From Desulfonema magnum (lineage in GTDB: Bacteria > Desulfobacterota > Desulfobacteria > Desulfobacterales > 4be13): 64,000 bases of DNA. The notes beneath the pieces were generated by a model. That model did no database searches, was not told the origin of the DNA, and was given only the letters and a program-made list of their open reading frames with translations. The position numbers and the translations under genes were made by a program. Of the stretch, positions 1 to 8,375 are shown one piece after another; position 1 is the stretch's first letter; each line of letters begins with the position of its first letter. Location: assembly GCF_017377395.1 (NCBI RefSeq), contig NZ_CP061800.1:2976001-3040000 (forward strand). Direction: 5' to 3'.

Positions 1-3000
1 ATGCATCAGCCGTCCCCGCTCGGCAACCAGTTTCAGGCCGTCTGCCGGGCCGAACACCCCCGCGAGGCACGCGGCCACATATTCCCCGACACTGTGGCCG
101 ATGACTGCCGCCGGCTCAATTCCCCATGACTGCCACAGTCTGGCCAGGGCATATTCAATGGCAAACAGGGCCGGCTGAGTGTGGCGGGTCTCGGTCAGCA
201 ACCGCTCATTATTCTCTTTGTCCTCACCATAGAGCAGTTCTGTCAGGGGGATATCCAAATAAGCCCGGAGTATCTCATCACATTCGGTCATAACCTCACG
301 GAACAGGGGCTGGGTCTCATACAACTCCCGCCCCATGTCCGCATATTGTGACCCCTGTCCTGTGAACAAAAACGCGATTTTTGGGGGTTCGGATCCGATT
401 CTGCCTTGTGCGAGGGCCTCAGCCCGCTCTCCCTGCTGATACGCTGCCAGTTTTCCCTGCAGCTCGGCCAGATCGTGCGCGACTATGCCCAGCCGATGTT
501 CGAAATGCACCCGCCCGGTGTTGGCCGTGTAACAGACATCAGCCAGATTCAGGTCGGGGTGAGTGCTAAGATATTCGAGATAGCGGCTCACCTGGTCGGC
601 CAATGCCTGCTCTGTTTTGCCGCTAATGGTCAGCACATGACAGGTGCGATCCGGAGCTTGTTGCCCGGTCGAATCCGCGAACACTTTCGGGAGAGCTTCG
701 GCCAAAATGACATGGGCATTGGTGCCGCTGAGTCCGAATGCGCTGGTCCCGGCGATACGGGCTTTGTCGTTTGCCGCCCAGGTCATTCGTTCAAGGGGAA
801 CCTTAAACGGTAAGTTCGCCCAGTCAATGAGTGGGTTTGGTTCGCTGAAATTCAAATGGGGGGGGATTTCTTGGTGATGTAAAACCAGGGCTGTTTTGAT
901 AAGCCCGGCTATCCCCGCGCTGGCATCCAAATGCCCGATATTGGTCTTGACCGACCCAATCAGCAATGGGGTGTCCCGGTTTCCCAATGCGTCGGCCAGA
1001 GCGCGAACCTCTATGGGATCGCCCAACTTGGTCCCTGTGCCGTGGGCTTCGACATAACCAACTTCTTTTCCCTCAATATTTGCTTTTTCCAGGGCCTCAC
1101 GGATAAGAGCGGTTTGAGCCGCCTTGCTGGGCACAGTCAGTCCGCTGCCAGGTCCGTTATGATTGACGGCTGATGCTCGGATGACAGCCCATATTCGGTC
1201 GCGATCCTCAAGCGCGCATGACAGCCGTTTGAGAACGACCATGCCGCAGCCTTCTCCCCGGCCAAACCCGTCGGCACTGGCATCAAAAGTTTTACAGCGG
1301 CCATCGGGCGACAACACCGTCATTCCGGAAAGCCCGATCATTAATTTGGGAAAGAGCAGCACATTGACCCCGCCGCACAGGGCGGCCTGACACTCACCCG
1401 CTCGCAAAGACTGACAGGCCAGATGTACGGCCAGCAGTGAGGAGGAACAGGCCGTATCAATGACCATATTTGGCCCTTGTGCGCCCAGCAGGTAGGCCAA
1501 ACGGCCGGCTGCCATTGAGGTCAGTGTTCCGGTGGTCCCGTAAATATCATGGAGCCCGTTTGTCATGCCTTTCTCACTCTCCATCAGCCCCACGAATATG
1601 CCGGTACGAGTCGGTAATCTGTCGGCTGGCAATCCGGCATTTTCCAAGGCTTCCCAGGAGACTTCCAGAAGTAAGCGATGTCTGGGGTCGAGATATTGGC
1701 CTTCTGCCGAAGATATCCCGAAAAAATGGGGGTCAAATTCTTCTATGGGATGTTGCAAAAAACTGGCTTGTTTGGTGTACATCTTCCCTGGTGTGCCAGG
1801 GGCGGGGTCATAATAATCATCAACAGGCCAGCGTGAACGCGGAATATCACCCAGGGCATCCCGCCCTTCACGGAGCAGCTGCCAGAACTGCTCCGGTGTA
1901 TGCGCCCCCCCTGGAAACCGACACCCCATGCCCACGATGGCTATCGGCTCCGGCTCCGGGTTCAGGCTATTGCCTGTCAAGGTTTCCGGCGGGTCTGTCA
2001 CGGTTTGTTGTTTTCCAAAAAGCATTCCGGCCAGATAGTCGGCCAGACGGGCCACGGTAGGATATTCCAAGGTGATGGTCGCGGGTAAGGAAATATCCAA
2101 AGCCATGGACAGACGATTTCGCAATTGGATGGATGTCAATGAGTTCAGCCCCAGATCAAAAAAGCCCTGGTCATCAGCCGGGACAATTCCCACAATTCGT
2201 TTGATTTCGGATTTGACATGTTTTTTTAATATCTCATACCGTTCCTCGGACAAAGCCTGACCGAGCTGCTGACGCAAAACAGTCTCCTTTCCCGATTTTC
2301 TGAAGGGGTGTTGTATCTGATCAACAAGTTCCGGTATGGGTATGAGCAAACCATTTTCAAACTTGCGCCCGGGTGGTTTCAGAATCGGACTGGATCGTAA
2401 AAGGGGGATCGGTTGTCCAGGTTGGGCAATCATAGCTGTCAATATTGTCTGAAACCGCTCTGTCATTTTCTGAATAGTTGTTTGGGAAAACAGGTTGGTG
2501 TTATATTTCAAATACCCCTCTGTTCTTCCCTTTTGTTCCATCATCAGAAGAAAAAGATCAAAATCATTGGTGCCAAGCCCCAAATCCCATGGCTCAACAG
2601 CCATATTCGGCAGGGTCAGTGTTTCTTGCGGAATGTTCAAATATGAAAAACTGACCTGAGGCAGTTTCAGGGGAATGCTGGCTTTGATAAGTTGCAATGG
2701 CAAATCCTGGTGGGCAATGGCCCCGGAAACCACCTGTCCCGCTCGTTGCAACAGGTCTGTGATGGTGGGATTGCCCGACAGATCAGTTCTCAGAATCAAC
2801 AGGTTGGAGAAATCCCCCATAAGATGTTGCAACTCCGGACGATGACGATTGGTGATGGGGCTGAAAACAGCAACATCGCTGGTTTTAAGATGTTCTGCCA
2901 GCACCAGGTTGAGCGCGGTTAGTAAAATGGTGAATGGCTGCACTTTTGTTCGACGAGCTAATTCCCTGATCTCCGTGACTTGGTCCGCTGAAATCATTAT

Positions 3001-3759
3001 CTTTCGAAACTCGACTTGCCGTTGCGTTTCTCCTGATGAATGGTCTGCTGGCAAATCAGGTTGGGCCAGCCCCTGAAGTTGGGGGTGCCAATAATTTAGC
3101 AAAAACGCCAACATTCCTGGCTGGCTTAACCATTGCCTCTGCCACACCGCAAAATCAGCATAACGGATTGCTAAGGGTTTCAGGCTGGGTTCATTATTGT
3201 CTGAAAAAGCCTCATAGCAGGTGCTAAGTTCTTTAAAAAAAAGGTTTTCTGACCAATAATCAGAAATAATATGGTGAAAGGTGAAACCCAGAACATACTC
3301 ATCATCTGCCAAACGATAGCGATGATAGCGGAAGGCAGGTGCATGTTTCAGATCAAAGGGTTGAGCAATATCAGCGAGAATCTGTTCTCTGGCTTGACAA
3401 AGGGGCATGTCAGACAAATCTGTCAGATCAGAATCAACAGGTTGGCTGGGCTGTATGATCTGTCCGGGCTGCCCTTCCACCGTCCCAAAGGTGGTTCGTA
3501 AAACCTCTTGCCGCTTCAGCACTGTTTCCAAACTGCGATTCAAGGCTGTCAGGTTCAGATCGCCCTTTAGGTGAAACGCATAAGACAAGTTATACAAATG
3601 CCCGGTCGTGGTCAGCTGCTCCAAGGCCAATAACCGTTCCTGGGATAGGGAAAGTGGGAAATGAGTCTCAGTTTGCTCTCCCCGGATCAAAGGAGGAGCT
3701 TCATTACGAAGTCTGATGAGGGTGCGGGTGGCTTCCCAGGCATCTGATTTTTGGGTCAT
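1..3759 (-). CDS. Hybrid NRPS/PKS megasynthase, C-PCP-KS-AT (3' part beyond window)
   Basis: Open for 1253 codons from an ATG at 3759 to the left edge, with CGGAG about 9 nt upstream as ribosome site. Domains in order: condensation (HHIISDYWS, His162-His163, Asp167); carrier protein (DLGLNSLTSIQL, phosphopantetheine Ser540); ketosynthase from about residue 600 with Cys771 in DTACSSSL, His906 in EAHGTGT and His943 in NIGHLDASAG, a complete catalytic triad; and the start of an acyltransferase (GQGSQYADMG, then GHSVGEYVAA with nucleophile Ser1223). The AT is cut by the window. An N-terminal C domain with no A domain suggests it condenses an acyl group brought by another carrier protein, and the free PCP encoded just upstream in transcription is the natural donor. 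The acyl and extender substrates cannot be read from what is visible. Confidence 0.95.
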   Translation of the reverse strand, partial: MTQKSDAWEATRTLIRLRNEAPPLIRGEQTETHFPLSLSQERLLALEQLTTTGHLYNLSYAFHLKGDLNLTALNRSLETVLKRQEVLRTTFGTVEGQPGQIIQPSQPVDSDLTDLSDMPLCQAREQILADIAQPFDLKHAPAFRYHRYRLADDEYVLGFTFHHIISDYWSENLFFKELSTCYEAFSDNNEPSLKPLAIRYADFAVWQRQWLSQPGMLAFLLNYWHPQLQGLAQPDLPADHSSGETQRQVEFRKIMISADQVTEIRELARRTKVQPFTILLTALNLVLAEHLKTSDVAVFSPITNRHRPELQHLMGDFSNLLILRTDLSGNPTITDLLQRAGQVVSGAIAHQDLPLQLIKASIPLKLPQVSFSYLNIPQETLTLPNMAVEPWDLGLGTNDFDLFLLMMEQKGRTEGYLKYNTNLFSQTTIQKMTERFQTILTAMIAQPGQPIPLLRSSPILKPPGRKFENGLLIPIPELVDQIQHPFRKSGKETVLRQQLGQALSEERYEILKKHVKSEIKRIVGIVPADDQGFFDLGLNSLTSIQLRNRLSMALDISLPATITLEYPTVARLADYLAGMLFGKQQTVTDPPETLTGNSLNPEPEPIAIVGMGCRFPGGAHTPEQFWQLLREGRDALGDIPRSRWPVDDYYDPAPGTPGKMYTKQASFLQHPIEEFDPHFFGISSAEGQYLDPRHRLLLEVSWEALENAGLPADRLPTRTGIFVGLMESEKGMTNGLHDIYGTTGTLTSMAAGRLAYLLGAQGPNMVIDTACSSSLLAVHLACQSLRAGECQAALCGGVNVLLFPKLMIGLSGMTVLSPDGRCKTFDASADGFGRGEGCGMVVLKRLSCALEDRDRIWAVIRASAVNHNGPGSGLTVPSKAAQTALIREALEKANIEGKEVGYVEAHGTGTKLGDPIEVRALADALGNRDTPLLIGSVKTNIGHLDASAGIAGLIKTALVLHHQEIPPHLNFSEPNPLIDWANLPFKVPLERMTWAANDKARIAGTSAFGLSGTNAHVILAEALPKVFADSTGQQAPDRTCHVLTISGKTEQALADQVSRYLEYLSTHPDLNLADVCYTANTGRVHFEHRLGIVAHDLAELQGKLAAYQQGERAEALAQGRIGSEPPKIAFLFTGQGSQYADMGRELYETQPLFREVMTECDEILRAYLDIPLTELLYGEDKENNERLLTETRHTQPALFAIEYALARLWQSWGIEPAAVIGHSVGEYVAACLAGVFGPADGLKLVAERGRLMH

Positions 3760-4000
3760 TTTTACTTACTCCGATTAAGTGGGCATCGGGTGAGAGCCAG
3801 GACTGCCGGTAAGAATCTTACGCAAAAATTATGCCAAATCAGGAATGACAATTCCTGGCAGGACAATCGCAGTTCTTTTTACCGGCGGCAGCGAATCACA
3901 CCCGTTAATATCTGCCGAATTTCTCTTTCAACAGATGTGCCCTTGGTCTGACAAGACTCCGAATTTTCGGATTTGACAGATTTTTAATGGTTCTTACAAA

Positions 4001-4124
4001 ACTCGACAGTTCAAAGTTCAAAATGAATCCGCAACATCTTGAAATCATTGACTGCCCCCATTTGGTTCAAGGAATATCAGTGTGAATGATTTCAATGTGT
4101 TATGAGAATTTGCGACTGTCGAGT
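4001..4124. repeat. 124-bp inverted-repeat element in the PCP-megasynthase gap
   Basis: The ends are a perfect 10-bp inverted repeat, actcgacagt at 4001-4010 and actgtcgagt at 4115-4124, around AT-rich sequence. No target duplication is clear. It lies in the 590-bp gap (3760-4349) between the carrier-protein gene and the megasynthase gene. I see no convincing gene in the rest of that gap. It should hold any promoter for the megasynthase. Confidence 0.4.
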
Positions 4125-4349
4125 ACAAAATTTTTTGGAAAAAACTGTGTGAAATCCGGTTTTTGGGACAAACTTTTCCTCTCTTGGGGATGCCTGCCCC
4201 CGGAACGGATCGGAAAGAAACCTGCGAAAGCCCTGTGAAATCAGCCAAGTCCGAGTATCACCATGGTTTCCTCGCCTATTTCATCAGCGAACCAAAGCTG
4301 AAGGAATTTTTTCAGATCATATGCTGTCTGACAGGGCGGGGACCAGATA

Positions 4350-4619
4350 TTAAGTCAGATGAGTTTTTACCAAACCAGTAATGGCGGTAATCGTTTCAAA
4401 CGATTCCAACACCACTTCTTCTGGCTTTATGGTAAAGCCAAACTGCTCCTCTAAAAATGTGATCAGGCGGAAGATGCCCATTGAGTCAATAATTCCCTCC
4501 TCAATGAGAAGAGTATCAATTGTCAAATCCGTTGCCACCCGGTCATACATAAACTCCTGAATTATGTAATTCTTTATAATTCTTGAAATATTGGCTGCTG
4601 TATAGGTTGTCTGGGTCAT
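4350..4619 (-). CDS. Free-standing peptidyl/acyl carrier protein
   Basis: An 89-residue protein with the carrier signature GIIDSMG, in which Ser46 is the phosphopantetheine site. The size fits a discrete four-helix carrier protein. It starts 4 nt after the stop of the adenylation gene and follows a dehydrogenase gene, the arrangement seen for RedO/PltL/PigG/AnaD-type prolyl carriers. The likely role is to hold L-proline as a thioester while the dehydrogenase oxidises it, then hand it to the C domain of the downstream megasynthase. The prolyl assignment is inferred from the adenylation partner; the carrier role is direct from the motif. Confidence 0.9.
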   Translation of the reverse strand: MTQTTYTAANISRIIKNYIIQEFMYDRVATDLTIDTLLIEEGIIDSMGIFRLITFLEEQFGFTIKPEEVVLESFETITAITGLVKTHLT

Positions 4620-4623
4620 TTGA

Positions 4624-6171
4624 TTATTCCATGGCCTCTCGGCGCAAACTGGTTTTATCGACTTTGCCAGTCGATGTTTTCGGCAAGTTCTCCCGAAATT
4701 CGATGGTATCGGGAATCATGTATTTGGGCAATGATTGGGCACAAAAGCCTTGCAGCTCACTTTGGCTGACGGTTTGTCCGGTCCGACAGACGACCATGGC
4801 TTGAATGATGTTGGTTACTTCCTCATCCGGCACGGCAATGACGGCCAAAGACTCAATGGCCGGATGATTATAAAGCACTGTCTCGATTTCGTCCAACTCA
4901 ATCCGGTAGCCCCGGCTTTTGACCATGTTGTCTCGGCGGCCTAAGAAAATGTAATCCCCGTCGGGCGTTTCTCTCACCAAATCGCCAGTACGACATACAA
5001 TTTCAGTACCAGGCAAGGCAGGGACAGGGCAGGGGGTCAGGACCGTCCCGGTTTTTTCGGGCAGTCCCCAGTAACCATTCATAATCCCCGGCCCGCGCAC
5101 ATACAGTTCGCCCACCTCCCCGGGAGAGACAATATGGCCGGTCTCATTGACCACAAACGTTTCGGTGTTGGCACAGGCTCGCCCAATGGACAAGGCTTGG
5201 TTTCGATCCGGCGATAAATCAGCAGGTCTGAGATGGTAATAGGTACACACGTTGGTCTCTGTCGGGCCATACAGGTTGTAATACTCAGCATGAGGCACAA
5301 AATCAACCAGCTGCCGCAGATATTTGATTGGAAAAACCTCACCCGCAAAAAGAATGGTTCGCAGGGCAGACAAATCCTGCTCTGCCAGATTGCCTCGTAA
5401 GACCAAACTGGTCAGAATTGATGGCACAGAGTACCAGATGGTTATTTTCTGCTCCGCGATAAATTTAGCCAAGTTGATGGGAAAAACAGACAGGGAGGGC
5501 GGCACCAGGACCATTGTTCCGCCTGCCCTGATCGTGGCGAAGATGTCGAAAATTGACAAATCAAAATGGAACGGGGCATGGCTGGAAACTCGGTCTGTTG
5601 GCCGTAATTGAAACTGGTCATAGGCCCAATTGACAAATGTCAGAGAAGCCCGGTGGCTGATCATGACACCTTTGGGTGTGCCAGTGGATCCCGAGGTGTA
5701 GAGGATATAGGCCAGGTCGTTCTCAATCGCCTGCGGAAAAGAGGGAGGGTCGGCAGACGCCGTTGCAAGCGATTGCGGGTCATCAACCAAAACAGATGCC
5801 GGGGTGTTTCTGGCCTGCGATGCCTTTTGGAATGCCGCCATTTTCCGCGTTGTACTCATCAGGGCCTTCATCTGACAATTCTCAATAATGTAGGCGATGC
5901 GCCGGATCGGTGCGGCCGGATCAAGCGGCACATAGGCTGCTCCGATTTTGAGTACCCCGAAAATTGCGGCCACGGCTTCCAATGATTTTTCCACATAGAG
6001 ACCCACACGGTCCCCTCGTGTGACGCCAACCTGTTGTAACTGGTGCGCGAAACGGTTGCTCAATTCGTCCAAGTCGCCATAGGTAAGCTGGTCCTTCCTA
6101 TTCACCACGGCCGGACGTTCGGCATGGGCCCGGGTGCTTTGGGTCAGCAATTGAGATAAGAGATAAGTCAT
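4624..6171 (-). CDS. Free-standing prolyl adenylation enzyme (RedM/PltF/AnaC type)
   Basis: A 515-residue adenylation domain with no fused carrier. Core motifs are complete: YTSGSTGTPKG from residue 158, YGPTETNVC at 301-309, CRTGDLVR, GRRDNMVKSRGYR, and the A10 lysine K503 in TSTGKVDK. Aligning by eye to GrsA gives specificity residues D204, L205, F208, Y247, L274, A276, L300, V308, C309 and K503, that is DLFYLALVCK. From memory this closely matches the proline code of the pyrrole-pathway enzymes RedM and PltF (DLLYLALVCK). Expected reaction: L-Pro plus ATP to prolyl-AMP, then transfer to the adjacent carrier protein. It starts 2 nt after the dehydrogenase stop and ends 4 nt before the carrier start, so the three genes look translationally linked. 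Confidence 0.92.
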   Translation of the reverse strand: MTYLLSQLLTQSTRAHAERPAVVNRKDQLTYGDLDELSNRFAHQLQQVGVTRGDRVGLYVEKSLEAVAAIFGVLKIGAAYVPLDPAAPIRRIAYIIENCQMKALMSTTRKMAAFQKASQARNTPASVLVDDPQSLATASADPPSFPQAIENDLAYILYTSGSTGTPKGVMISHRASLTFVNWAYDQFQLRPTDRVSSHAPFHFDLSIFDIFATIRAGGTMVLVPPSLSVFPINLAKFIAEQKITIWYSVPSILTSLVLRGNLAEQDLSALRTILFAGEVFPIKYLRQLVDFVPHAEYYNLYGPTETNVCTYYHLRPADLSPDRNQALSIGRACANTETFVVNETGHIVSPGEVGELYVRGPGIMNGYWGLPEKTGTVLTPCPVPALPGTEIVCRTGDLVRETPDGDYIFLGRRDNMVKSRGYRIELDEIETVLYNHPAIESLAVIAVPDEEVTNIIQAMVVCRTGQTVSQSELQGFCAQSLPKYMIPDTIEFRENLPKTSTGKVDKTSLRREAME

Positions 6172-6173
6172 TC

Positions 6174-7319
6174 CTATACTCCCAGATAACGAGCGATAGT
6201 GTTGCGTTGAATGTCTGATGTTCCCGAATAGAGCGTCCCTCCGATGGCATCACGCAGGTCGCGCTCCACTTCGAATTCAGTCGTGTAACCATAACCGCCA
6301 TGAATGCGAATCGCGTCCAAGCCTGAGGCCATGAAGACTTCGCTCAGGTAGAGCTTGGCCATGGCAGCTTCCATATGGGCCGGCTTGCCCGCTTTCTTCA
6401 GCCAGGCCGTCTTGTAGAGCAGCAGGCGAGCCGTCTCCAGCCGTACCTTCATCTCGGCCAGCCGATTGGAAATGGCCTGAAATTTGCCGATGGGCTGGTC
6501 AAATTGCTTTCGCGTGCGGGAGTATGCCACGCATTCCTCCAATTGGCGTTCCATCGCGCCCACATGCCCGCCGAGGATGCAGGCCCGCTCCCACTCCATG
6601 GAACTGTTGAAGATGTGTGCGCCGATGTTTTCCGGGCCCAGGCGATTGGCTTCTGGCACAAAACAATCTTGCAGAATCAGTTCACCCATGGGCGCGGTGC
6701 GCAGCCCCATCTTTTTAATGTTTTTGCCCAGGGAAAACCCGGGTGTCCCTGTCTCAATCAGAAATGCGCTGACCCCCCAACTCTTTTTTTTCGGTGCAGT
6801 CATGGCAAAGACCAGGGCCAGATCAGCCACCGGGGCATTGGTGACAAGCGTTTTTGTGCCGTTAAGCACATAGCCACCGTCACATTTTTTCGCGCGGGTC
6901 CGCATGTTATAAGCATCGGAACCGGAATCAGGTTCGCTCATACCATGCGCGCCGATGATCTTGCCGGCAATCATGCCTGGCAAATACTGTTTCTGTTGCT
7001 CAGGTGTCCCAAATTTGCTGATGGGATGTTGCACTGCCCACATCTGCGCGTTGAGGGCAAAGAGCAAACCATTGTCCTTGCCGCCATAACCCAGCCCTTC
7101 CATGATCAGCATGGTGGTGAGGATATCCACTTCTGCCCCGCCGTAGTTTTTGGGGAAGGACAAACCCAGCACACCGAATTCGGCGCACTTTTGCCACCGT
7201 TCCTGGGAAAAGGTCTCGTGCCAATCATGATCTGCTATGCCTGAACTGAGTTCCTTTTGAGCAAAATGAACAGCCGCGTTTTTATATGACAGTTGTTCTT
7301 CACTCCATGCAAAATCCAT
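6174..7319 (-). CDS. Acyl-CoA dehydrogenase-like flavoprotein, probable prolyl-carrier dehydrogenase
   Basis: 381 residues of the acyl-CoA dehydrogenase fold. The frame stays open to 7472, but the start is placed at ATG 7319 because CAGGAG lies 8 nt upstream and family similarity begins at MDFAWSEEQ. The catalytic base of the medium-chain enzymes in the YEGT loop is replaced (YSGTSDIQR), while Glu244 in MEWER sits where isovaleryl-CoA dehydrogenase keeps its base. That is the arrangement expected of the prolyl-carrier dehydrogenases RedW, PltE and PigA. Sitting 2 nt before the prolyl adenylation gene, it most likely oxidises carrier-bound proline to pyrrole-2-carboxyl (four electrons) or, as AnaB does, to a pyrroline. 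The sequence alone does not decide between the two outcomes. Confidence 0.88.
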   Translation of the reverse strand: MDFAWSEEQLSYKNAAVHFAQKELSSGIADHDWHETFSQERWQKCAEFGVLGLSFPKNYGGAEVDILTTMLIMEGLGYGGKDNGLLFALNAQMWAVQHPISKFGTPEQQKQYLPGMIAGKIIGAHGMSEPDSGSDAYNMRTRAKKCDGGYVLNGTKTLVTNAPVADLALVFAMTAPKKKSWGVSAFLIETGTPGFSLGKNIKKMGLRTAPMGELILQDCFVPEANRLGPENIGAHIFNSSMEWERACILGGHVGAMERQLEECVAYSRTRKQFDQPIGKFQAISNRLAEMKVRLETARLLLYKTAWLKKAGKPAHMEAAMAKLYLSEVFMASGLDAIRIHGGYGYTTEFEVERDLRDAIGGTLYSGTSDIQRNTIARYLGV

Positions 7320-7420
7320 TGACAATCTCCTGTGAAGGCAGTTCACCTGACCTTCAGTTTGTTTTTGCGTCGTTCTTTTGGTATTCCGGATTCCCGTCAC
7401 ACCCCGGCCACAGGCACAGA

Positions 7421-8282
7421 CTACTTCCTTATAATGGGCGCAATCATGGTTTTGTTTTTCCAGTACAAGCAATCATCCGGAGGACTGATCTTACATATTT
7501 TTTTCTGGATATCGCTAAATCCCGCAGTTTGTAATGCCTGAAGATGAACAGGTGAAAACTCCGAAACCTCAGATGAATAATAAGTAAATATCCCCCCTGT
7601 CCTGAGAACACGGTAGGCGTGATCAAAAAATGGAAAATATTCATATGTGAATTGTTCAGCGTTTTTAAAATTTGTTATATAAGTATCATATAACTGGACA
7701 GTAGAAAGTTCTGTTAGCAATTCGGGAGTAAAATTGATTTAACAATCTGAAATCATTTAATATAAAGTTTGCTATCAGCTTTTAATCAATCAGAAACTAA
7801 CTGACAGAATTTCCCGGTTTGGAGCCAAATAATTTCAATAGGTTAGAAAGGCTTACTCATGTATTACTCGAGAACTTTCTACTGTCCAGGATACCATCAA
7901 CACTTTCATCCGGAATGGACGGAAGCACTTCTTCCCATAAACCCAATATGGGTTCCACCTTATGCGGTGCGTTTTTTGCGAATTCTTCCAGCTTCACAAA
8001 AACATCCTTGTTTGCCTCAATGATGATATGTTTGTCTATGGATTGCTGTTGGATATAATTAGCAGATAAGCCAAGACCGAATCCGAGTTCAAGCACAACA
8101 CCGCTGTTGCCGGATGCTATGCGTGCTAATTCTTTCATGTAAGCATCTTCCCAATCTTCCATGACAGGATGGCCACCTATTTTCAATTTGCCTTTGGAAA
8201 ACACCGCTGGCTTTTTCTTCCAGTCCGATGGGTCTATCGGATCTATTTTGAACAATGCATCATCATACTTTTTGTCAGACAT
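7421..8282 (-). pseudogene. Guanidinoacetate N-methyltransferase (GAMT) homologue, split by a 196-bp element
   Basis: The N-terminal half (8282 down to the insertion) has HPVMEDWEDAYM, the SAM motif VLELGFGLGLSANY, then IIIEANKDVF and GLWEEVLP. The C-terminal half resumes with LYDTYITNF and ends PPDDCLYWKNKTMIAP. Joining the halves at the insertion gives VDGILYDTY, which matches human GAMT around FDGILYDTYP, so the gene was intact before the insertion. GAMT transfers methyl from SAM to guanidinoacetate to make creatine. The natural substrate here is unknown. GAGGT lies 7 nt before ATG 8282. It sits 93 bp after speA and 101 bp before the dehydrogenase, in the same orientation. The N-terminal fragment ends soon after the junction (DSRKFSSNT), so it is probably inactive. 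Confidence 0.88.
7694..7889. mobile_element. 196-bp non-autonomous inverted-repeat element inside the GAMT gene
   Basis: Terminal inverted repeats of 19 bp are perfect: ctggacagtagaaagttct at 7694-7712 and its reverse complement at 7871-7889. The interior is AT-rich and noncoding. The flanking gene sequence closes up exactly (GATGGTATC to TTATATGAT) with no visible target duplication, unlike the other small elements in this window. It has no transposase of its own, so it would need one supplied in trans. Confidence 0.8.
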
Positions 8283-8375
8283 GTTTTTACCTCATCTTCG
8301 CGGGCAGGGCATCCTGCCTGCTCGTTTGAAGTCACAGGATACCAGTTCCACATGGTCTAAAAATGGGAAAATTAT

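Noticed and set aside
381..3951. Many plus-strand frames of 60-200 codons at the left end
   Set aside because: They lie opposite the NRPS/PKS gene, whose minus frame is open to the window edge with intact catalytic motifs.
4045..4248. A 67-codon minus-strand gene in the gap after the carrier protein
   Set aside because: No ribosome site or family resemblance, and it spans one arm of an inverted-repeat element.
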